Part shown: in pieces, positions 8,026 through 17,593 of the stretch
Layout: each line of letters opens with the position of its first letter
Position numbering within the stretch: the first letter of the stretch is position 1
Source: Achromobacter spanius
GTDB taxonomy: Bacteria; Pseudomonadota; Gammaproteobacteria; Burkholderiales; Burkholderiaceae_B
Length of the DNA: 64,000 bases
Reading direction: 5' to 3'
Assembly: GCF_029637605.1 (NCBI RefSeq)
Contig: NZ_CP121261.1
Location: 4,216,001-4,280,000 of the forward strand
Made by a program: the position numbers and the translations under genes
The notes under the pieces: model-generated
Databases searched by the model: none
What the model was told of the DNA's origin: nothing
Seen by the model: the letters and a program-made list of their open reading frames with translations, nothing else

Positions 8026-9155
8026 CAGATGCCCACCGAACTGAAGATGATGGCGTACAGCGCATCCAGCAAAATCACACCAGTAATTGATGTAACCACG
8101 GATGTGGTGGTGCCGCGCCCCAGGCTTTCGGTATTGGGCTGGATGCGCAGGCCGAAGTGGCAGGCGATCAGCGCGATCAGGATGCCGAAGGTCACGCCCT
8201 TCAGGATGCCGATCCAGTAATTGGTCAATGAAATGGCGTCAGGCAGCGACGTCAAAAACCACTGCGCCGACACGCCCAACTGCACTTGCGCGGCCAGCAT
8301 GCCGCCCAGGAGCGCCATGGCGCTTGTCCAAAGGGACAGCAGGGGCATGGTTACCGCCAACGCCAGCACGCGCGGCAGAATCAGCCGTTGGCCGTGTGAG
8401 ATGCCCATGACCCGCATGGCGTCCAGTTCCTGAGTGACCCGCATCACGCCAATCTGCGCGGTGATGGCAGAGCCCGACCGGCCCGCCACCAGAATGGCGG
8501 CCAGCACCGGCCCAAGCTCGCGCACGATGGACACGCCCAACAGCCGCACAATGAAGCGGTCGGCACCAATCATTTGAAGCTGCTGCGCCGACAGATACGA
8601 CAGCACCACGCCAATCAGGAACCCCACCAGCGCCGTGATGCCCAGCGCCTGCGCGCCGGTTCGATACACCTGCGCCGAGATCTCGCGCCATGGACCCAGG
8701 CGCGGACGGCGCAGCATGCTGCCCAGATCCAGAATCAGTTGGCCCAGCATGATGAGCAGGGCCCGGCCGTTCTCGGCGGCTTGGAATATGGCCCCGCCCA
8801 GGGCGCGGACCCACGTCCAGGATTCGGGCTTGGACGGCGCCGCCTGGACCTCGCCCTTGTTCATGGCCAGCGCGTTGAATACATCCTGCTGGCCGGCCGA
8901 CCAGCGCACGCGCTCGGGCAGCTTTTCGCCCCAGGCCTGCCAGATGAGCAAGGCGCCGATGGTGTCCAGCCGACTGATGCCATGCAGGTCCCAACGCACG
9001 CCCTCTTCAGCGGCCCGCGCCATTGCGGTGCGCCGGCGTTCGACTTCGCCGGCCTGGGCCAGGGCCAGAACGCTCCAGTCGCCCGCCACATGGCAAACTT
9101 TCCCGTCCTGACGGAAAGGCGCGGCGGCGGACGCGGATGAAGCGGAATGCGGCAT
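8025..9155 (-). CDS. MlaE-family permease with N-terminal STAS-like domain
   Basis: A 376-residue membrane protein and first gene of the lipid-transport operon. Residues 1-105 look like a STAS domain (VRWDLHGISRLDTIGALLIWQAW), equivalent to a fused MlaB. The rest is the MlaE permease: GLSVIRELGPVLAAILVAGRSGSAI-type central segment (here VSIVRELGPVLAAILVAGRSG), ELDAMRVMGIS and a C-terminal hydrophobic run. This order (STAS-permease, ATPase, MCE, lipoprotein) is that of one of the accessory Mla-like systems rather than the canonical mlaFEDCB operon. Confidence 0.92.
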   Translation of the reverse strand: MPHSASSASAAAPFRQDGKVCHVAGDWSVLALAQAGEVERRRTAMARAAEEGVRWDLHGISRLDTIGALLIWQAWGEKLPERVRWSAGQQDVFNALAMNKGEVQAAPSKPESWTWVRALGGAIFQAAENGRALLIMLGQLILDLGSMLRRPRLGPWREISAQVYRTGAQALGITALVGFLIGVVLSYLSAQQLQMIGADRFIVRLLGVSIVRELGPVLAAILVAGRSGSAITAQIGVMRVTQELDAMRVMGISHGQRLILPRVLALAVTMPLLSLWTSAMALLGGMLAAQVQLGVSAQWFLTSLPDAISLTNYWIGILKGVTFGILIALIACHFGLRIQPNTESLGRGTTTSVVTSITGVILLDALYAIIFSSVGI

Positions 9156-9237
9156 GTAGGCGGAGCACCGATGCGAAATGTATCGCCAATGATAAACGCT
9201 AGAGGGCTGAAAGGCCGCGAGGGCGGGCCGCGTGCCC

Positions 9238-9243
9238 TACAAT
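9238..9243 (+). promoter_or_regulatory. Candidate -10 box directly before birA
   Basis: TACAAT lies eight bases upstream of the birA ATG. If it is a -10 hexamer, transcription would start at or within a base or two of the start codon, giving a leaderless mRNA. No Shine-Dalgarno sequence is present between it and the ATG. The -35 region is poor. Confidence 0.35.
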
Positions 9244-9250
9244 CGCCGCC

Positions 9251-10102
9251 ATGCCTGATCACGTTCGCCCTATCGACCTGCCCGCGCCGGAAGCCCTGGC
9301 CCGGGAGCTAGGCTCGCGCCTGCCCGTATTCCAAGACATCGCCTGGACCGGCGACACCGGGTCGACCAATGCCGACCTGCTGGCGCGCGCGCGCTCAGGC
9401 GCCGGGGCCGGTAAACCGTGGCTGCTGGGCAGCCATCTACAAAACGCCGGCCGTGGCCGCGCGGGACGTCCCTGGCAAAACCAGTCTGGCGCCACCTTGA
9501 TGTTTTCCTGCGCTTACGACGTCCATCTGCCTGCCGCGCAATTGCCCGCGCTGTCTCCCTTGGCCGGCGTAGCCGCCTGCGAGGCACTGCGCGCGGTGGC
9601 CGGCCCACGTGCGCGCGGCCTGTGCATGAAGTGGCCGAATGATGTGCAGTGGCACGACGCCAAGCTGGCGGGCGTGCTGGTGGAAACCACCCGCAACCCG
9701 GGCGGCCGCGAAGCCGGCTACACCGTCGTCATCGGCATGGGCGTCAACCTGACCGACGCGGGCGAACTGTCCCGCGCGTTGGGCCGCGAAGTGGCCGACT
9801 GGACCCAGGTGCAAGCCGAATCAGACCGCCAGGCCAGCGCCGCCGACCTGGTCTGCGCCAGCGCCACCGCCTGGCTGGAAGCCGTCCAGACCCTGGAACG
9901 CGAAGGTTTCGCCGCGTTCCGCCAGCGTTTCAATCAGGTCGACGCCTTAGCGGGCAGGCCGGTGAACGTGCTGGAGAAAGGCGATATCCTACTTAGCGGC
10001 ACCGCCTGTGGCGTAGACGAACACGGGCGCCTGCTGGTGCAAACGCCCGAGGGCGCCACACCGATCTCGATCGGTGAAATTTCGATTCGACGCCAAGCAT
10101 GA
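9251..10102 (+). CDS. birA: Biotin-[acetyl-CoA-carboxylase] ligase
   Basis: A 283-residue biotin protein ligase that adenylates biotin and attaches it to the biotin carboxyl carrier protein. Key segments are [11 protein letters not shown], the adenylate-binding loop [22 protein letters not shown] and LAGVLVETT, followed by the small SH3-like C-terminal domain. There is no N-terminal helix-turn-helix, so unlike the E. coli enzyme it should not repress the biotin operon. The stop codon overlaps the coaX start as ATGA, indicating translational coupling. Confidence 0.96.
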   Translation: MPDHVRPIDLPAPEALARELGSRLPVFQDIAWTGDTGSTNADLLARARSGAGAGKPWLLGSHLQNAGRGRAGRPWQNQSGATLMFSCAYDVHLPAAQLPALSPLAGVAACEALRAVAGPRARGLCMKWPNDVQWHDAKLAGVLVETTRNPGGREAGYTVVIGMGVNLTDAGELSRALGREVADWTQVQAESDRQASAADLVCASATAWLEAVQTLEREGFAAFRQRFNQVDALAGRPVNVLEKGDILLSGTACGVDEHGRLLVQTPEGATPISIGEISIRRQA

Positions 10103-10905
10103 TTATTCTTATCGACTCCGGCAACAGCCGTCTCAAGGTGGGTTGGCTGGACGCCAGCAACCCCGACATGCCCCGCGAACCGGCGGCTATCGCCTTCGAC
10201 GGCCTGGACCTGGATGCGCTGGACGACTGGCTGGCCGCGCTCCCGCGCCGCCCTCTGCGCGCGCTGGGCGTGAACGTGGCGGGCGAGGCGCGCGGCACGG
10301 CCATCGCCGCCACCCTGCAAAAGCATGGCTGTGCGGTGACCTGGTCGCCGTCGCAGGCGACCACGCTGGGGCTGGTCAACAGTTACCGCGTGCCGACGCA
10401 ACTGGGCGCCGACCGCTGGGCCTCGCTGCTGGGCGTGCTGTCGCGCCTGCCCGGCGCGCATCCTCCCTTCGTGCTGGCCAGCTTCGGCACCGCCACCACC
10501 ATCGACACCGTCGGCCCTGACAACGTCTTCGCGGGCGGCCTGATCCTGCCCGGCCCCGCCATGATGCGCAGCGCGCTGGCCCACGGCACCGCCAACCTGC
10601 CGATTGCCAATGGCCAGGTCGTGGCCTATCCCGTCGACACGCACGAAGCCATCGCCTCGGGCATCGCCGCAGCGCAAGCCGGCGCGGTGGTGCGCCAATG
10701 GCTGGCGGGCCGCCAGCGCTATGGCCAGACCCCGCAGATCTACGCGGCGGGCGGCGGCTGGCCCGAAGTGCATCAAGAGATTGAACGCTTGCTGGCCGAC
10801 GCCGGCGGCGCATTCGGCGCGGCCCCCGTGCCGGTATACCTGGATCACCCCGTCCTGGATGGCCTGGCCGCGGTCGCGCGCGCCACCCTGGACACCCACG
10901 CCTGA
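10099..10905 (+). CDS. coaX: Type III pantothenate kinase CoaX (Bordetella Baf homologue)
   Basis: Phosphorylates pantothenate in the first step of coenzyme A synthesis. The 268-residue protein has the ASKHA-type motifs [12 protein letters not shown] (nucleotide phosphate 1), [12 protein letters not shown] and [10 protein letters not shown], plus [15 protein letters not shown]. It belongs to the potassium-dependent, feedback-insensitive class III. In Bordetella the same gene after birA is known as baf, Bvg accessory factor. The next gene follows after 15 bases. Confidence 0.96.
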   Translation: MIILIDSGNSRLKVGWLDASNPDMPREPAAIAFDGLDLDALDDWLAALPRRPLRALGVNVAGEARGTAIAATLQKHGCAVTWSPSQATTLGLVNSYRVPTQLGADRWASLLGVLSRLPGAHPPFVLASFGTATTIDTVGPDNVFAGGLILPGPAMMRSALAHGTANLPIANGQVVAYPVDTHEAIASGIAAAQAGAVVRQWLAGRQRYGQTPQIYAAGGGWPEVHQEIERLLADAGGAFGAAPVPVYLDHPVLDGLAAVARATLDTHA

Positions 10906-10920
10906 GCGAGGTCTTCCGCC

Positions 10921-11085
10921 ATGCGAGTGCTATTCATCCTGATCGTGCTGGCGAATTTATGGGTGCTGGCGCTGGGCCAGGGCTGGATCGGCGTGCGCCC
11001 GGAGGATGAGGGGCGGGATACGCGGCGGTTCAGTCAGGAACTGAATGCGGATGCGGTGAAGCTGGTGGGGCGGGCGACGCCTTAG
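10921..11085 (+). CDS. 54-residue membrane-anchored protein resembling the N-terminus of coaX-linked SPOR proteins
   Basis: A short reading frame, MRVLFILIVLANLWVLALGQG then WIGVRPEDEGRDTRRFSQ and a tail to VGRATP, preceded by GAGG. It has one N-terminal transmembrane helix. In other Burkholderiales the gene after birA-coaX encodes a SPOR-domain protein that starts with a similar helix ending in a GQG-type turn, then an Arg-rich stretch and an N-A-D/E-K-like segment. Here the protein ends where the linker to the SPOR domain would begin. It may be a functional short form or a relic. Coding status is supported by context, start site and family resemblance from memory. Confidence 0.6.
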   Translation: MRVLFILIVLANLWVLALGQGWIGVRPEDEGRDTRRFSQELNADAVKLVGRATP

Positions 11086-11213
11086 TTTGGGGCTGCGTGC
11101 GGCGCCTTAACTGTATGGCGTCTTGACCTGGTGCTGTGACGTCTTGCCTGGTGCACCGTCTGGTGCAGAGCTGCTGGGGTGCGGCGCCTGCGGCGTCTTG
11201 CCCTGATATCGCC

Positions 11214-11231
11214 AACGCCTTCTCGGGCGTT
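11214..11231. terminator. Short hairpin between convergent coaX and waaA transcripts
   Basis: AACGCC and GGCGTT flank a 6-base loop in the 172-base gap (11086-11257) between the converging genes. No T-tract follows, so it is a weak candidate. The same gap holds three imperfect copies of GCGTCTTGCCTGGTG near 11114, 11138 and 11189; nothing else is seen there. Confidence 0.3.
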
Positions 11232-11257
11232 ACATCCCATCGCAGTTGATCCGCTGA

Positions 11258-12616
11258 TCAACCTAACCAATGCGCCAGCGCGTCCATCGTCCGGCGGGTC
11301 GCACCGGCATGCAATTCAAACCACGCACGCGCCGCCCGGCTCGCGCGTTCGCGACTGACCTCATCCCGTGACCAGGCCAGCGCAGCATCCACGGCCTGCG
11401 CTGGATCGGGTTCCCGCAACGCTGCGCCCGCCGCAATCGCGTCGTCAGCCGCTTGCAGAAAATTGAACGTGTGCGGCCCCACAATGACGGGCACTCCCGC
11501 CGCACACGCTTCGATCAGATTCTGGCCGCCCAGCGGCGCAAAGCTGCCTGCCACGATGGCCACGTCTGACGCCGCGTAGTAGAAGGCCATCTCCCCCAGC
11601 GTGTCGCCAAGCAGCACCGACGTCTGTGCCTCGGGTTCACTGCCGCTGCTACGCCGGACAAACGGCAATTGCGCGTCGCTCAGCAGTTGAGCCGCCTCGT
11701 CAAAACGTTGCGGGTGACGCGGAATCAGCACGAACAGCGGCGCGCCCGGCTGGCCGCTACGGCGTTTAATGGCCTCGATGAAGAGCGCGTCCTCGCCCTC
11801 GCGCGTGCTGGCAATTGCGATCACCTGGCGGCCCAGACGTGTACGCCATGCCTCACCCGCCTGGACCTGCACCGCTGGCAACACCAAGTCGAATTTCAGG
11901 TTTCCGGTGACGATGGGCTCGGATGCGCCCGCCTGCTTCAGGCGCCCCGCATCTTCGGAGGTCTGCGCCAACACCAGATCCAGCCCTGCCAGCGCTTCGC
12001 GCATCACGCTGCCCATGCGCCCCGCCTGCCGCAATGACGACGCAGAATAGCGGGCGCTGACCAGCGCCATGGGAACTTGTGCGCGGCGGGCGGCGGCCAA
12101 CAGGTTCGGCCAGATCTCGCGTTCGATGAGCAAGCCGCAACGCGGCTGATAGCCCTGCATGAAACGGCGGGTTGAACCGGGAAAGTCATAGGGCAGCCAA
12201 GCCTGACGCAACTGCCCCCGGCCGATGGCGTCGTCGAACAAACGCTGGCCCTCGGCACGGCCCGTGGCGGTCATATGGGTCAAGAACACGGGCAGGCCAC
12301 GGTCAAGCAAGGCTTGCAGCAGCGGCTGTGCGGCACGCGTCTCGCCCAGGCTGACGGCGTGCACCCAGACCGGGGCTGACCAGGGGAAATGGGCGAAAAT
12401 GGGGGCGGAAGCGGATGCGAGATCGACCGAAGTTGAAGCGGAAGCCGACGCCGGAACTGAACCGGAAGCCGAAGGTGGTGATTCAATCGGGAGGCCGAAA
12501 CGTTCACGTGAGAACACACCCCACTCACCACCGGCACGCTTGGCGCGGCGCGCCATCCATAACCAGAGCAGCGGCGCCAACGCCCGAAGAGCCAGCGTAT
12601 AGACGCCGCGGTTCAT
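11258..12616 (-). CDS. waaA: 3-deoxy-D-manno-octulosonic acid (Kdo) transferase WaaA
   Basis: A GT-B glycosyltransferase (452 residues) that adds Kdo from CMP-Kdo to the lipid A precursor on the inner face of the cytoplasmic membrane. An N-terminal hydrophobic helix (ALRALAPLLWLWMARRAKRAGGEWG) anchors it. Family segments include HAVSLGETRAAQPLL with the catalytic glutamate, LLIEREIWPNLLAAARR, VTGNLKFDL and APLGGQNLIEACAAGVPVIVGPHTFNF. The ATG follows the waaC stop by one base (TGATATG). Odd feature: a Ser/Ala/Pro-rich insertion of about 30 residues sits between the anchor region and the HAVSLGE motif. Confidence 0.95.
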   Translation of the reverse strand: MNRGVYTLALRALAPLLWLWMARRAKRAGGEWGVFSRERFGLPIESPPSASGSVPASASASTSVDLASASAPIFAHFPWSAPVWVHAVSLGETRAAQPLLQALLDRGLPVFLTHMTATGRAEGQRLFDDAIGRGQLRQAWLPYDFPGSTRRFMQGYQPRCGLLIEREIWPNLLAAARRAQVPMALVSARYSASSLRQAGRMGSVMREALAGLDLVLAQTSEDAGRLKQAGASEPIVTGNLKFDLVLPAVQVQAGEAWRTRLGRQVIAIASTREGEDALFIEAIKRRSGQPGAPLFVLIPRHPQRFDEAAQLLSDAQLPFVRRSSGSEPEAQTSVLLGDTLGEMAFYYAASDVAIVAGSFAPLGGQNLIEACAAGVPVIVGPHTFNFLQAADDAIAAGAALREPDPAQAVDAALAWSRDEVSRERASRAARAWFELHAGATRRTMDALAHWLG

Positions 12617-12617
12617 A

Positions 12618-13655
12618 TCACTGGGCGGCCAGAGCCTGCTCGACAGCGGCCATGACCGCTTCACGCGATGGCGAAGCGCCTCGGTCGCCCAGGCTGGCGG
12701 TGTAGTTCGAGCCGACAAGCGGCGTGCGGACCGGCGTGGAGGCGCGGTAGATGCCAATGGTCGGGCGGCCCAACGCGGCCGACAAGTGCGTCAGGCCACT
12801 GTCCAGCCCCACCATCAGGCGCGCGCCGGCAAGCAGGCGCGCCACTTCCGTCAAGTCCATGCGAGGCATCACTTCCGTCCCGTCCATTCCGGCCACCAGC
12901 AAGCTGGCGCGTTCGGCTTCGGATTCGTTACCCGCCAGAAGCTTCAGGGTGCATCCGGCCTCGCGCAAACGGCGGAACACCGCGCGCCAATCTTCTTCGG
13001 GCCAGAGTTTGTCGTCACGGCTGGCCGACGGCATGATCACCGCGTAACCGCGGTCGTTTTCCAGATGATGCAGGCGCGGCAGCTCGCCAGCGTTCAAGCC
13101 CGCGCTGCCGACTTCGATGACGGGCTCGGCCGGTTGCGCCGCCTGACGCACGAAGTTCTGCAAACCGAAATCCGGCAAGCCGGCATGCTGATAGCCAAAG
13201 GTCAGCCCCGCCAGCTTGCGCTGACGGATCACGGCGGGCTGCCAGAATTCCACACGATGGCGCACGTTGTAGAACAACGAGGCCAGCGGCTCACGCGCCG
13301 AGCGCCAGTCCAACCCATGGCGCACCCCGCGCGCCTGGCGCACAAGCCACGCGGACTTCAGCAACGCCTGCATGTCCAGGACGATGTCGTATTGCGTGGA
13401 GCGCAAGCGCTCTTTCAACGCCTTGCGTTCGGCGCGCACCTGCGAAGACCACCAGGACTTGCGCCAACGGCGATGCGCGACCTTGATGATTTCATTGACA
13501 GCCGGGTGCCACGAGGGGATCTCGGCAAACGCTTCTTCGACGACCCAGTCGATCTTTGCGTCCTGGATATATCTGGCAATGTCCGAAATCGCGGGAAGCA
13601 TATGCACTAGATCGCCTAATGACGATGTACGGACGATGAGAATACGAGTCGGCAT
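12618..13655 (-). CDS. waaC: ADP-heptose:LPS heptosyltransferase I
   Basis: Adds the first heptose to Kdo in the LPS inner core. The 345-residue GT-B protein starts MPTRILIVRTSSLGDLVHMLPA, the classical WaaC N-terminus with the catalytic acidic position in the following strand (DWVVEEAFAEIP), and has VIMPSASRDDKLWPEEDW and LMVGLDSGLTHLSAALGRPTIGIY in the nucleotide-binding half. The ATG at 13655 is chosen because the family begins there; an upstream extension has no homology features. It forms an operon with waaA and is divergent from the wlb genes. Confidence 0.96.
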   Translation of the reverse strand: MPTRILIVRTSSLGDLVHMLPAISDIARYIQDAKIDWVVEEAFAEIPSWHPAVNEIIKVAHRRWRKSWWSSQVRAERKALKERLRSTQYDIVLDMQALLKSAWLVRQARGVRHGLDWRSAREPLASLFYNVRHRVEFWQPAVIRQRKLAGLTFGYQHAGLPDFGLQNFVRQAAQPAEPVIEVGSAGLNAGELPRLHHLENDRGYAVIMPSASRDDKLWPEEDWRAVFRRLREAGCTLKLLAGNESEAERASLLVAGMDGTEVMPRMDLTEVARLLAGARLMVGLDSGLTHLSAALGRPTIGIYRASTPVRTPLVGSNYTASLGDRGASPSREAVMAAVEQALAAQ

Positions 13656-13777
13656 CAATTGAAATGGAAGATTTGGACTGCTCGTCGCCCCCCCTCTCTT
13701 CAAGTATTATTACGCTCTATTCCGGGTGGGGTAGTCGAGTTATCCCGGCAATTTACAACAAAACAACTTAATCTCCG

Positions 13778-14830
13778 ATGACCGCTAATCCAGTTACCGA
13801 CCGTAAGGTCCGTTTCGCCCTGGTTGGATGTGGGCGCATTTCCAAGAATCACATCGGTGCAATCGCCCAACACAGCGATCGTGCAGAGATCGTGGACGTT
13901 TGTGACACCAATCCCGCTGCGCTCAAGGCAGCAGCCGAAGCAACGGGCGCAACTCCTCACGCGTCGCTGACTGAATTGCTGGCGAATAGCTCGGCAGACG
14001 CGGTCATCCTGGCCACGCCGTCCGGCCTGCACCCTTGGCAAGCGATCGAAATCGCGCAATCTGGCCGCCATGTCGTCAGCGAAAAGCCCATGGCGACGCG
14101 CTGGGAAGACGGCAAGCGCATGGTCAAGGCTTGTGACGAAGCGGGCGTTCGGCTCTTCGTGGTCAAGCAAAACCGCCGCAACGCCACGCTGCAACTGCTC
14201 AAGAAAGCCATCGACCAAGGCCGTTTCGGCCGCATCTATATGGTCACCGTCAACGTCTTCTGGACCCGGCCCCAGGAGTACTACGATGCAGCGCGCTGGC
14301 GCGGCAAGTGGGAATGGGACGGTGGCGCCTTCATGAACCAGGCCAGCCACTATGTAGACTTGCTGGATTGGCTGGTCGGCCCGGTCGAAAGCGTCTACGC
14401 CTACACGGCGACGCTTGCTCGCCGCATTGAAGCGGAAGATACTGGCGTGGCCGCCGTCCGTTGGCGGCATGGCGCAATGGGTTCGATCAACGTCACCATG
14501 TTGACGTATCCGCAGAACTTGGAAGGCTCCATCACAATTCTCGGCGAAAAGGGCACAGTCCGCGTAGGCGGCGTCGCCGTCAATCGCATTGACGAATGGA
14601 AGTTCGCCGACGAAAGCCCCGACGACGACAAGATTCGCGAGGCAAACTACGAAACCACGTCGGTCTATGGCTTCGGTCACCCGCTGTACTACGACAACGT
14701 GATCCGCACATTGCGCGGCGAATGCGAGCCCGAGACGGATGGCCGCGAAGGGCTTCAATCCCTGGCCCTGCTGACCGCGATGTACCGATCGGCGCGCGAC
14801 GGCATCCGTGTTCCATTGCCGCTGGACTGA
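13778..14830 (+). CDS. wlbA: UDP-N-acetyl-2-amino-2-deoxyglucuronate 3-dehydrogenase WlbA
   Basis: Gfo/Idh/MocA oxidoreductase of 350 residues that oxidises C3 of UDP-GlcNAcA using NAD+, the first step specific to 2,3-diacetamido-uronic acids. Rossmann motif [10 protein letters not shown], then [28 protein letters not shown] with the EKP signature, VVKQNRRN and the catalytic-region [15 protein letters not shown]. Length and sequence fit WlbA/WbpB enzymes. It opens the polysaccharide locus, 122 bases from the divergent waaC. The upstream 6-dehydrogenase that makes UDP-GlcNAcA is not in the window. Confidence 0.92.
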   Translation: MTANPVTDRKVRFALVGCGRISKNHIGAIAQHSDRAEIVDVCDTNPAALKAAAEATGATPHASLTELLANSSADAVILATPSGLHPWQAIEIAQSGRHVVSEKPMATRWEDGKRMVKACDEAGVRLFVVKQNRRNATLQLLKKAIDQGRFGRIYMVTVNVFWTRPQEYYDAARWRGKWEWDGGAFMNQASHYVDLLDWLVGPVESVYAYTATLARRIEAEDTGVAAVRWRHGAMGSINVTMLTYPQNLEGSITILGEKGTVRVGGVAVNRIDEWKFADESPDDDKIREANYETTSVYGFGHPLYYDNVIRTLRGECEPETDGREGLQSLALLTAMYRSARDGIRVPLPLD

Positions 14831-14834
14831 TCCC

Positions 14835-15404
14835 ATGACTATTCATTCCACTGCAATCATTGACGAAGGCGCCCAGATTGGTACGTCCAGCCGCGTCTGG
14901 CACTGGGTTCATGTCTGCTCCGGGGCGGTGATCGGCGAAGGCTGTTCCCTGGGTCAGAACGTGTTCGTCGGTAACAAGGTAAAAATTGGGGACCGCGTCA
15001 AAATCCAGAACAACGTCTCGGTATATGACAATGTCACGCTCGAGAATGACGTGTTTTGTGGTCCGAGCATGGTCTTCACGAACGTTTACAACCCGCGCGC
15101 CGCAATCGAACGCAAGAACGAATACCGCAATACACTGGTGCGCCAGGGTGCCACGCTGGGCGCCAACTGCACCATTGTGTGCGGCGCCACGATCGGCAGT
15201 TTTGCGTTCGTCGGCGCGGGGGCCGTGGTCAACAAAGACGTACCTGATTTCGCTCTGGTTGTAGGTGTCCCAGCCCGCCAGATCGGCTGGATGAGCCGCC
15301 ACGGCGAACAACTCGACCTACCTCTTACTGGTAACGCGCAGGCGACTTGTCCCGCGACCGGTGATCAATACACGCTCAAGGATGGCGTTTGCCAATTAGT
15401 GTGA
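14835..15404 (+). CDS. wlbB: UDP-2-acetamido-3-amino-uronate N-acetyltransferase WlbB
   Basis: Left-handed beta-helix acetyltransferase of 189 residues (hexapeptide pattern such as [44 protein letters not shown]). It N-acetylates the 3-amino group made by WlbC. The ATG at 14835 lies four bases after wlbA; a longer frame begins inside wlbA and is rejected. Typical of WbpD/WlbB; a close paralogue is encoded at 28605-29141. Confidence 0.92.
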   Translation: MTIHSTAIIDEGAQIGTSSRVWHWVHVCSGAVIGEGCSLGQNVFVGNKVKIGDRVKIQNNVSVYDNVTLENDVFCGPSMVFTNVYNPRAAIERKNEYRNTLVRQGATLGANCTIVCGATIGSFAFVGAGAVVNKDVPDFALVVGVPARQIGWMSRHGEQLDLPLTGNAQATCPATGDQYTLKDGVCQLV

Positions 15405-15407
15405 ACC

Positions 15408-16508
15408 ATGCAATTCATTGACCTGAAGAAGCAGTATCAACTCCTTCGCGACCCAATCAACACCCGTATCCAGCAGGTGCTGGATCACGGGCAGTACATC
15501 ATGGGCCCGGAAGTCAAAGAGCTGGAAACGGCGCTATGCGCCTACACCGGCGCCAAGCACTGCATCACTGTGGCCTCGGGCACGGAAGCATTGCTGATTT
15601 CGCTGATGGCGCTCGGCGTCACCGCTGGCGACGAGGTCATCACCACATCGTTTACGTTTGTCGCAACCGCCGAAGTTATCGCGTTGCTTGGCGCCGTACC
15701 GGTATTCGTAGATGTCGAAAAAGACACCTGCAACATCCTGGCCTCTGAAATCGAAGCCAAGATCACGCCGCGCACCAAGGCAATCATCCCTGTGTCGCTG
15801 TACGGCCAGTGTGGCGACATGGACGAAGTGAACGCCATTGCGGAAAAGCATGGCATCACCGTGATTGAAGACGCGGCGCAAAGTTTCGGCGCCACATACA
15901 AAGGCAAAAAGAGCTGCAACCTTTCCAAGATCGGCTGCACGAGTTTCTTCCCGAGCAAGCCCCTGGGCTGCTACGGAGACGGCGGCGCCATTTTCACAAG
16001 CGATGACGAACTGGCGCAAGCCATGCGAGAAATCCGCGTTCATGGTCAATCCGGGCGTTATTACCATACCCGTATTGGTGTGGGCGGCCGCATGGACACG
16101 CTGCAATGCGCCGTGGTCCTGGGCAAACTCGAACGCTTTGACGCCGAGGTCGAGCAACGCATCCAGATTGGCGAACGCTATCGCCAACTGCTCGCGGATC
16201 TGCCGAGCGGCTCGGGCACGGTCACCGTACGTCCCGATCGCGACAGCGTGTGGGCGCAATTCACCGTCATGATTCCGAACCGCGAAGCCGTTATTACCTC
16301 GCTCAAGGAAGCCGGCATTCCGACGGCCGTGCATTATCCACGTCCGATCCATATGCAACCGGCATACGCGCATTTTGCCAATGCCTGCGTTACCCCAAAT
16401 TCGGAGTACCTGGCCGAACGTGTCATGAGCTTGCCCATGCATCCTTATATGGATGAGGACGCCATTGCAAACGTTTGCAAAGCACTGATTAGGGCTCTGC
16501 AGCAATGA
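15408..16508 (+). CDS. wlbC: UDP-2-acetamido-3-oxo-uronate 3-aminotransferase WlbC
   Basis: DegT/DnrJ/EryC1/StrS-family PLP enzyme (366 residues) that aminates the 3-keto sugar produced by WlbA, using glutamate. Landmarks: GTEALLISLMALGV cofactor loop, DEVITTSFTFVATAEV, VIEDAAQSFGA, and the Schiff-base lysine in TSFFPSKPLGCYGDGG. Three bases separate it from wlbB; the stop overlaps the wlbD ATG. The same family is represented again at 26485-27609, but that protein is only distantly similar. Confidence 0.93.
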   Translation: MQFIDLKKQYQLLRDPINTRIQQVLDHGQYIMGPEVKELETALCAYTGAKHCITVASGTEALLISLMALGVTAGDEVITTSFTFVATAEVIALLGAVPVFVDVEKDTCNILASEIEAKITPRTKAIIPVSLYGQCGDMDEVNAIAEKHGITVIEDAAQSFGATYKGKKSCNLSKIGCTSFFPSKPLGCYGDGGAIFTSDDELAQAMREIRVHGQSGRYYHTRIGVGGRMDTLQCAVVLGKLERFDAEVEQRIQIGERYRQLLADLPSGSGTVTVRPDRDSVWAQFTVMIPNREAVITSLKEAGIPTAVHYPRPIHMQPAYAHFANACVTPNSEYLAERVMSLPMHPYMDEDAIANVCKALIRALQQ

Positions 16509-17593
16509 GCATCAAGATAATCACGATCGTCGGTGCCCGCCCTCAATTCATCAAGGCCGCTGCGATCTCTCGCCAGATCCGCGACAATCGACAAGGTCGT
16601 ATCGAAGAAGTCCTAGTCCATACGGGCCAGCACTACGACGGCAATATGTCACAAGTGTTCTTCGACGAACTGGGCATTCCCTCGCCAAAGCACAACCTCA
16701 GCATCGCTGGCGGATCGCATGGGGCCATGACGGGCCGCATGCTTGAGGCCATCGAAGATATCCTGCTCCAGGAAAAACCTGATTGGGTTCTTATTTACGG
16801 TGACACCAATTCCACCTTGGCCGGCGCGTTGGCAGCTGCAAAGTTGCATATTCCCGTCGCCCATGTGGAGGCCGGCTTGCGCTCGTTCAACATGCGCATG
16901 CCCGAAGAAGTAAACCGAATACTCTCCGACCGCGTCTCCACTTTGTTACTGTGCCCCACCGATACGGCCGTTCAAAATCTGGCCAACGAGGGTATTACCG
17001 TGGGTGTGAGTAATGTAGGCGATGTGATGTTTGACGTTGCTCTCTATTATGGAGAGAAAGCGCGGCAAACCAGCACGATCATGCAGAAGCTTGGATTGAA
17101 GGAAAAATGCTTCATCTTGGCAACGTGCCATCGTGCCGAAAATACCGACGACTCTACACGGCTGTCCGCCATCCTGTCCGCGCTGGGGGACATTTCCGCT
17201 AGGCAAACCGTCGTGCTGCCGCTACATCCCCGTACGCGCAAACTGGTTGAGGCGAACCTCGAATCGTTGCTCGGCAATGTCCGCATTGTGGAACCCTTGG
17301 CATTCCTGGACATGGTGGCCCTTGAACAGTCGGCCAGCGCCATCCTGACTGACTCTGGCGGCGTGCAGAAGGAGGCATTTTTCTACCAGGTTCCCTGCAT
17401 TACCTTGCGTGACGAAACGGAATGGGTAGAAACCGTGGATTCTGGCTGGAACCAACTGGTGGGCGCCAACCGTGAACGGATTCTGGAAGCCGTCGCGACG
17501 CTCTCACCCCCCTCCTCGACCCCCTGCCTGTTCGGGCGTGGCGATGCGGCAGAGCGTGCACTGGATTGCCTGGAAGCAACAACTAATGTTTGA
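16505..17593 (+). CDS. wlbD: UDP-2,3-diacetamido-2,3-dideoxyglucuronate 2-epimerase WlbD
   Basis: A 362-residue non-hydrolysing UDP-GlcNAc 2-epimerase-family enzyme, converting UDP-GlcNAc3NAcA to the mannuronic form. Characteristic runs: VGARPQFIKAAAISRQI, LVHTGQHYDGNMS, GDTNSTLAGALAA, HVEAGLRSFNMRMPEEVNR, HRAENTD, and LTDSGGVQKEAFFYQVPCITLRDETEWVE. It completes the four-enzyme wlb pathway. It overlaps the next gene (wzm) by eight bases. Confidence 0.93.
   Translation: MSIKIITIVGARPQFIKAAAISRQIRDNRQGRIEEVLVHTGQHYDGNMSQVFFDELGIPSPKHNLSIAGGSHGAMTGRMLEAIEDILLQEKPDWVLIYGDTNSTLAGALAAAKLHIPVAHVEAGLRSFNMRMPEEVNRILSDRVSTLLLCPTDTAVQNLANEGITVGVSNVGDVMFDVALYYGEKARQTSTIMQKLGLKEKCFILATCHRAENTDDSTRLSAILSALGDISARQTVVLPLHPRTRKLVEANLESLLGNVRIVEPLAFLDMVALEQSASAILTDSGGVQKEAFFYQVPCITLRDETEWVETVDSGWNQLVGANRERILEAVATLSPPSSTPCLFGRGDAAERALDCLEATTNV

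Noticed and set aside
13700..14836. 378-codon open frame on the minus strand over wlbA
   Set aside because: Complements a well-matched WlbA gene; no motifs of its own.
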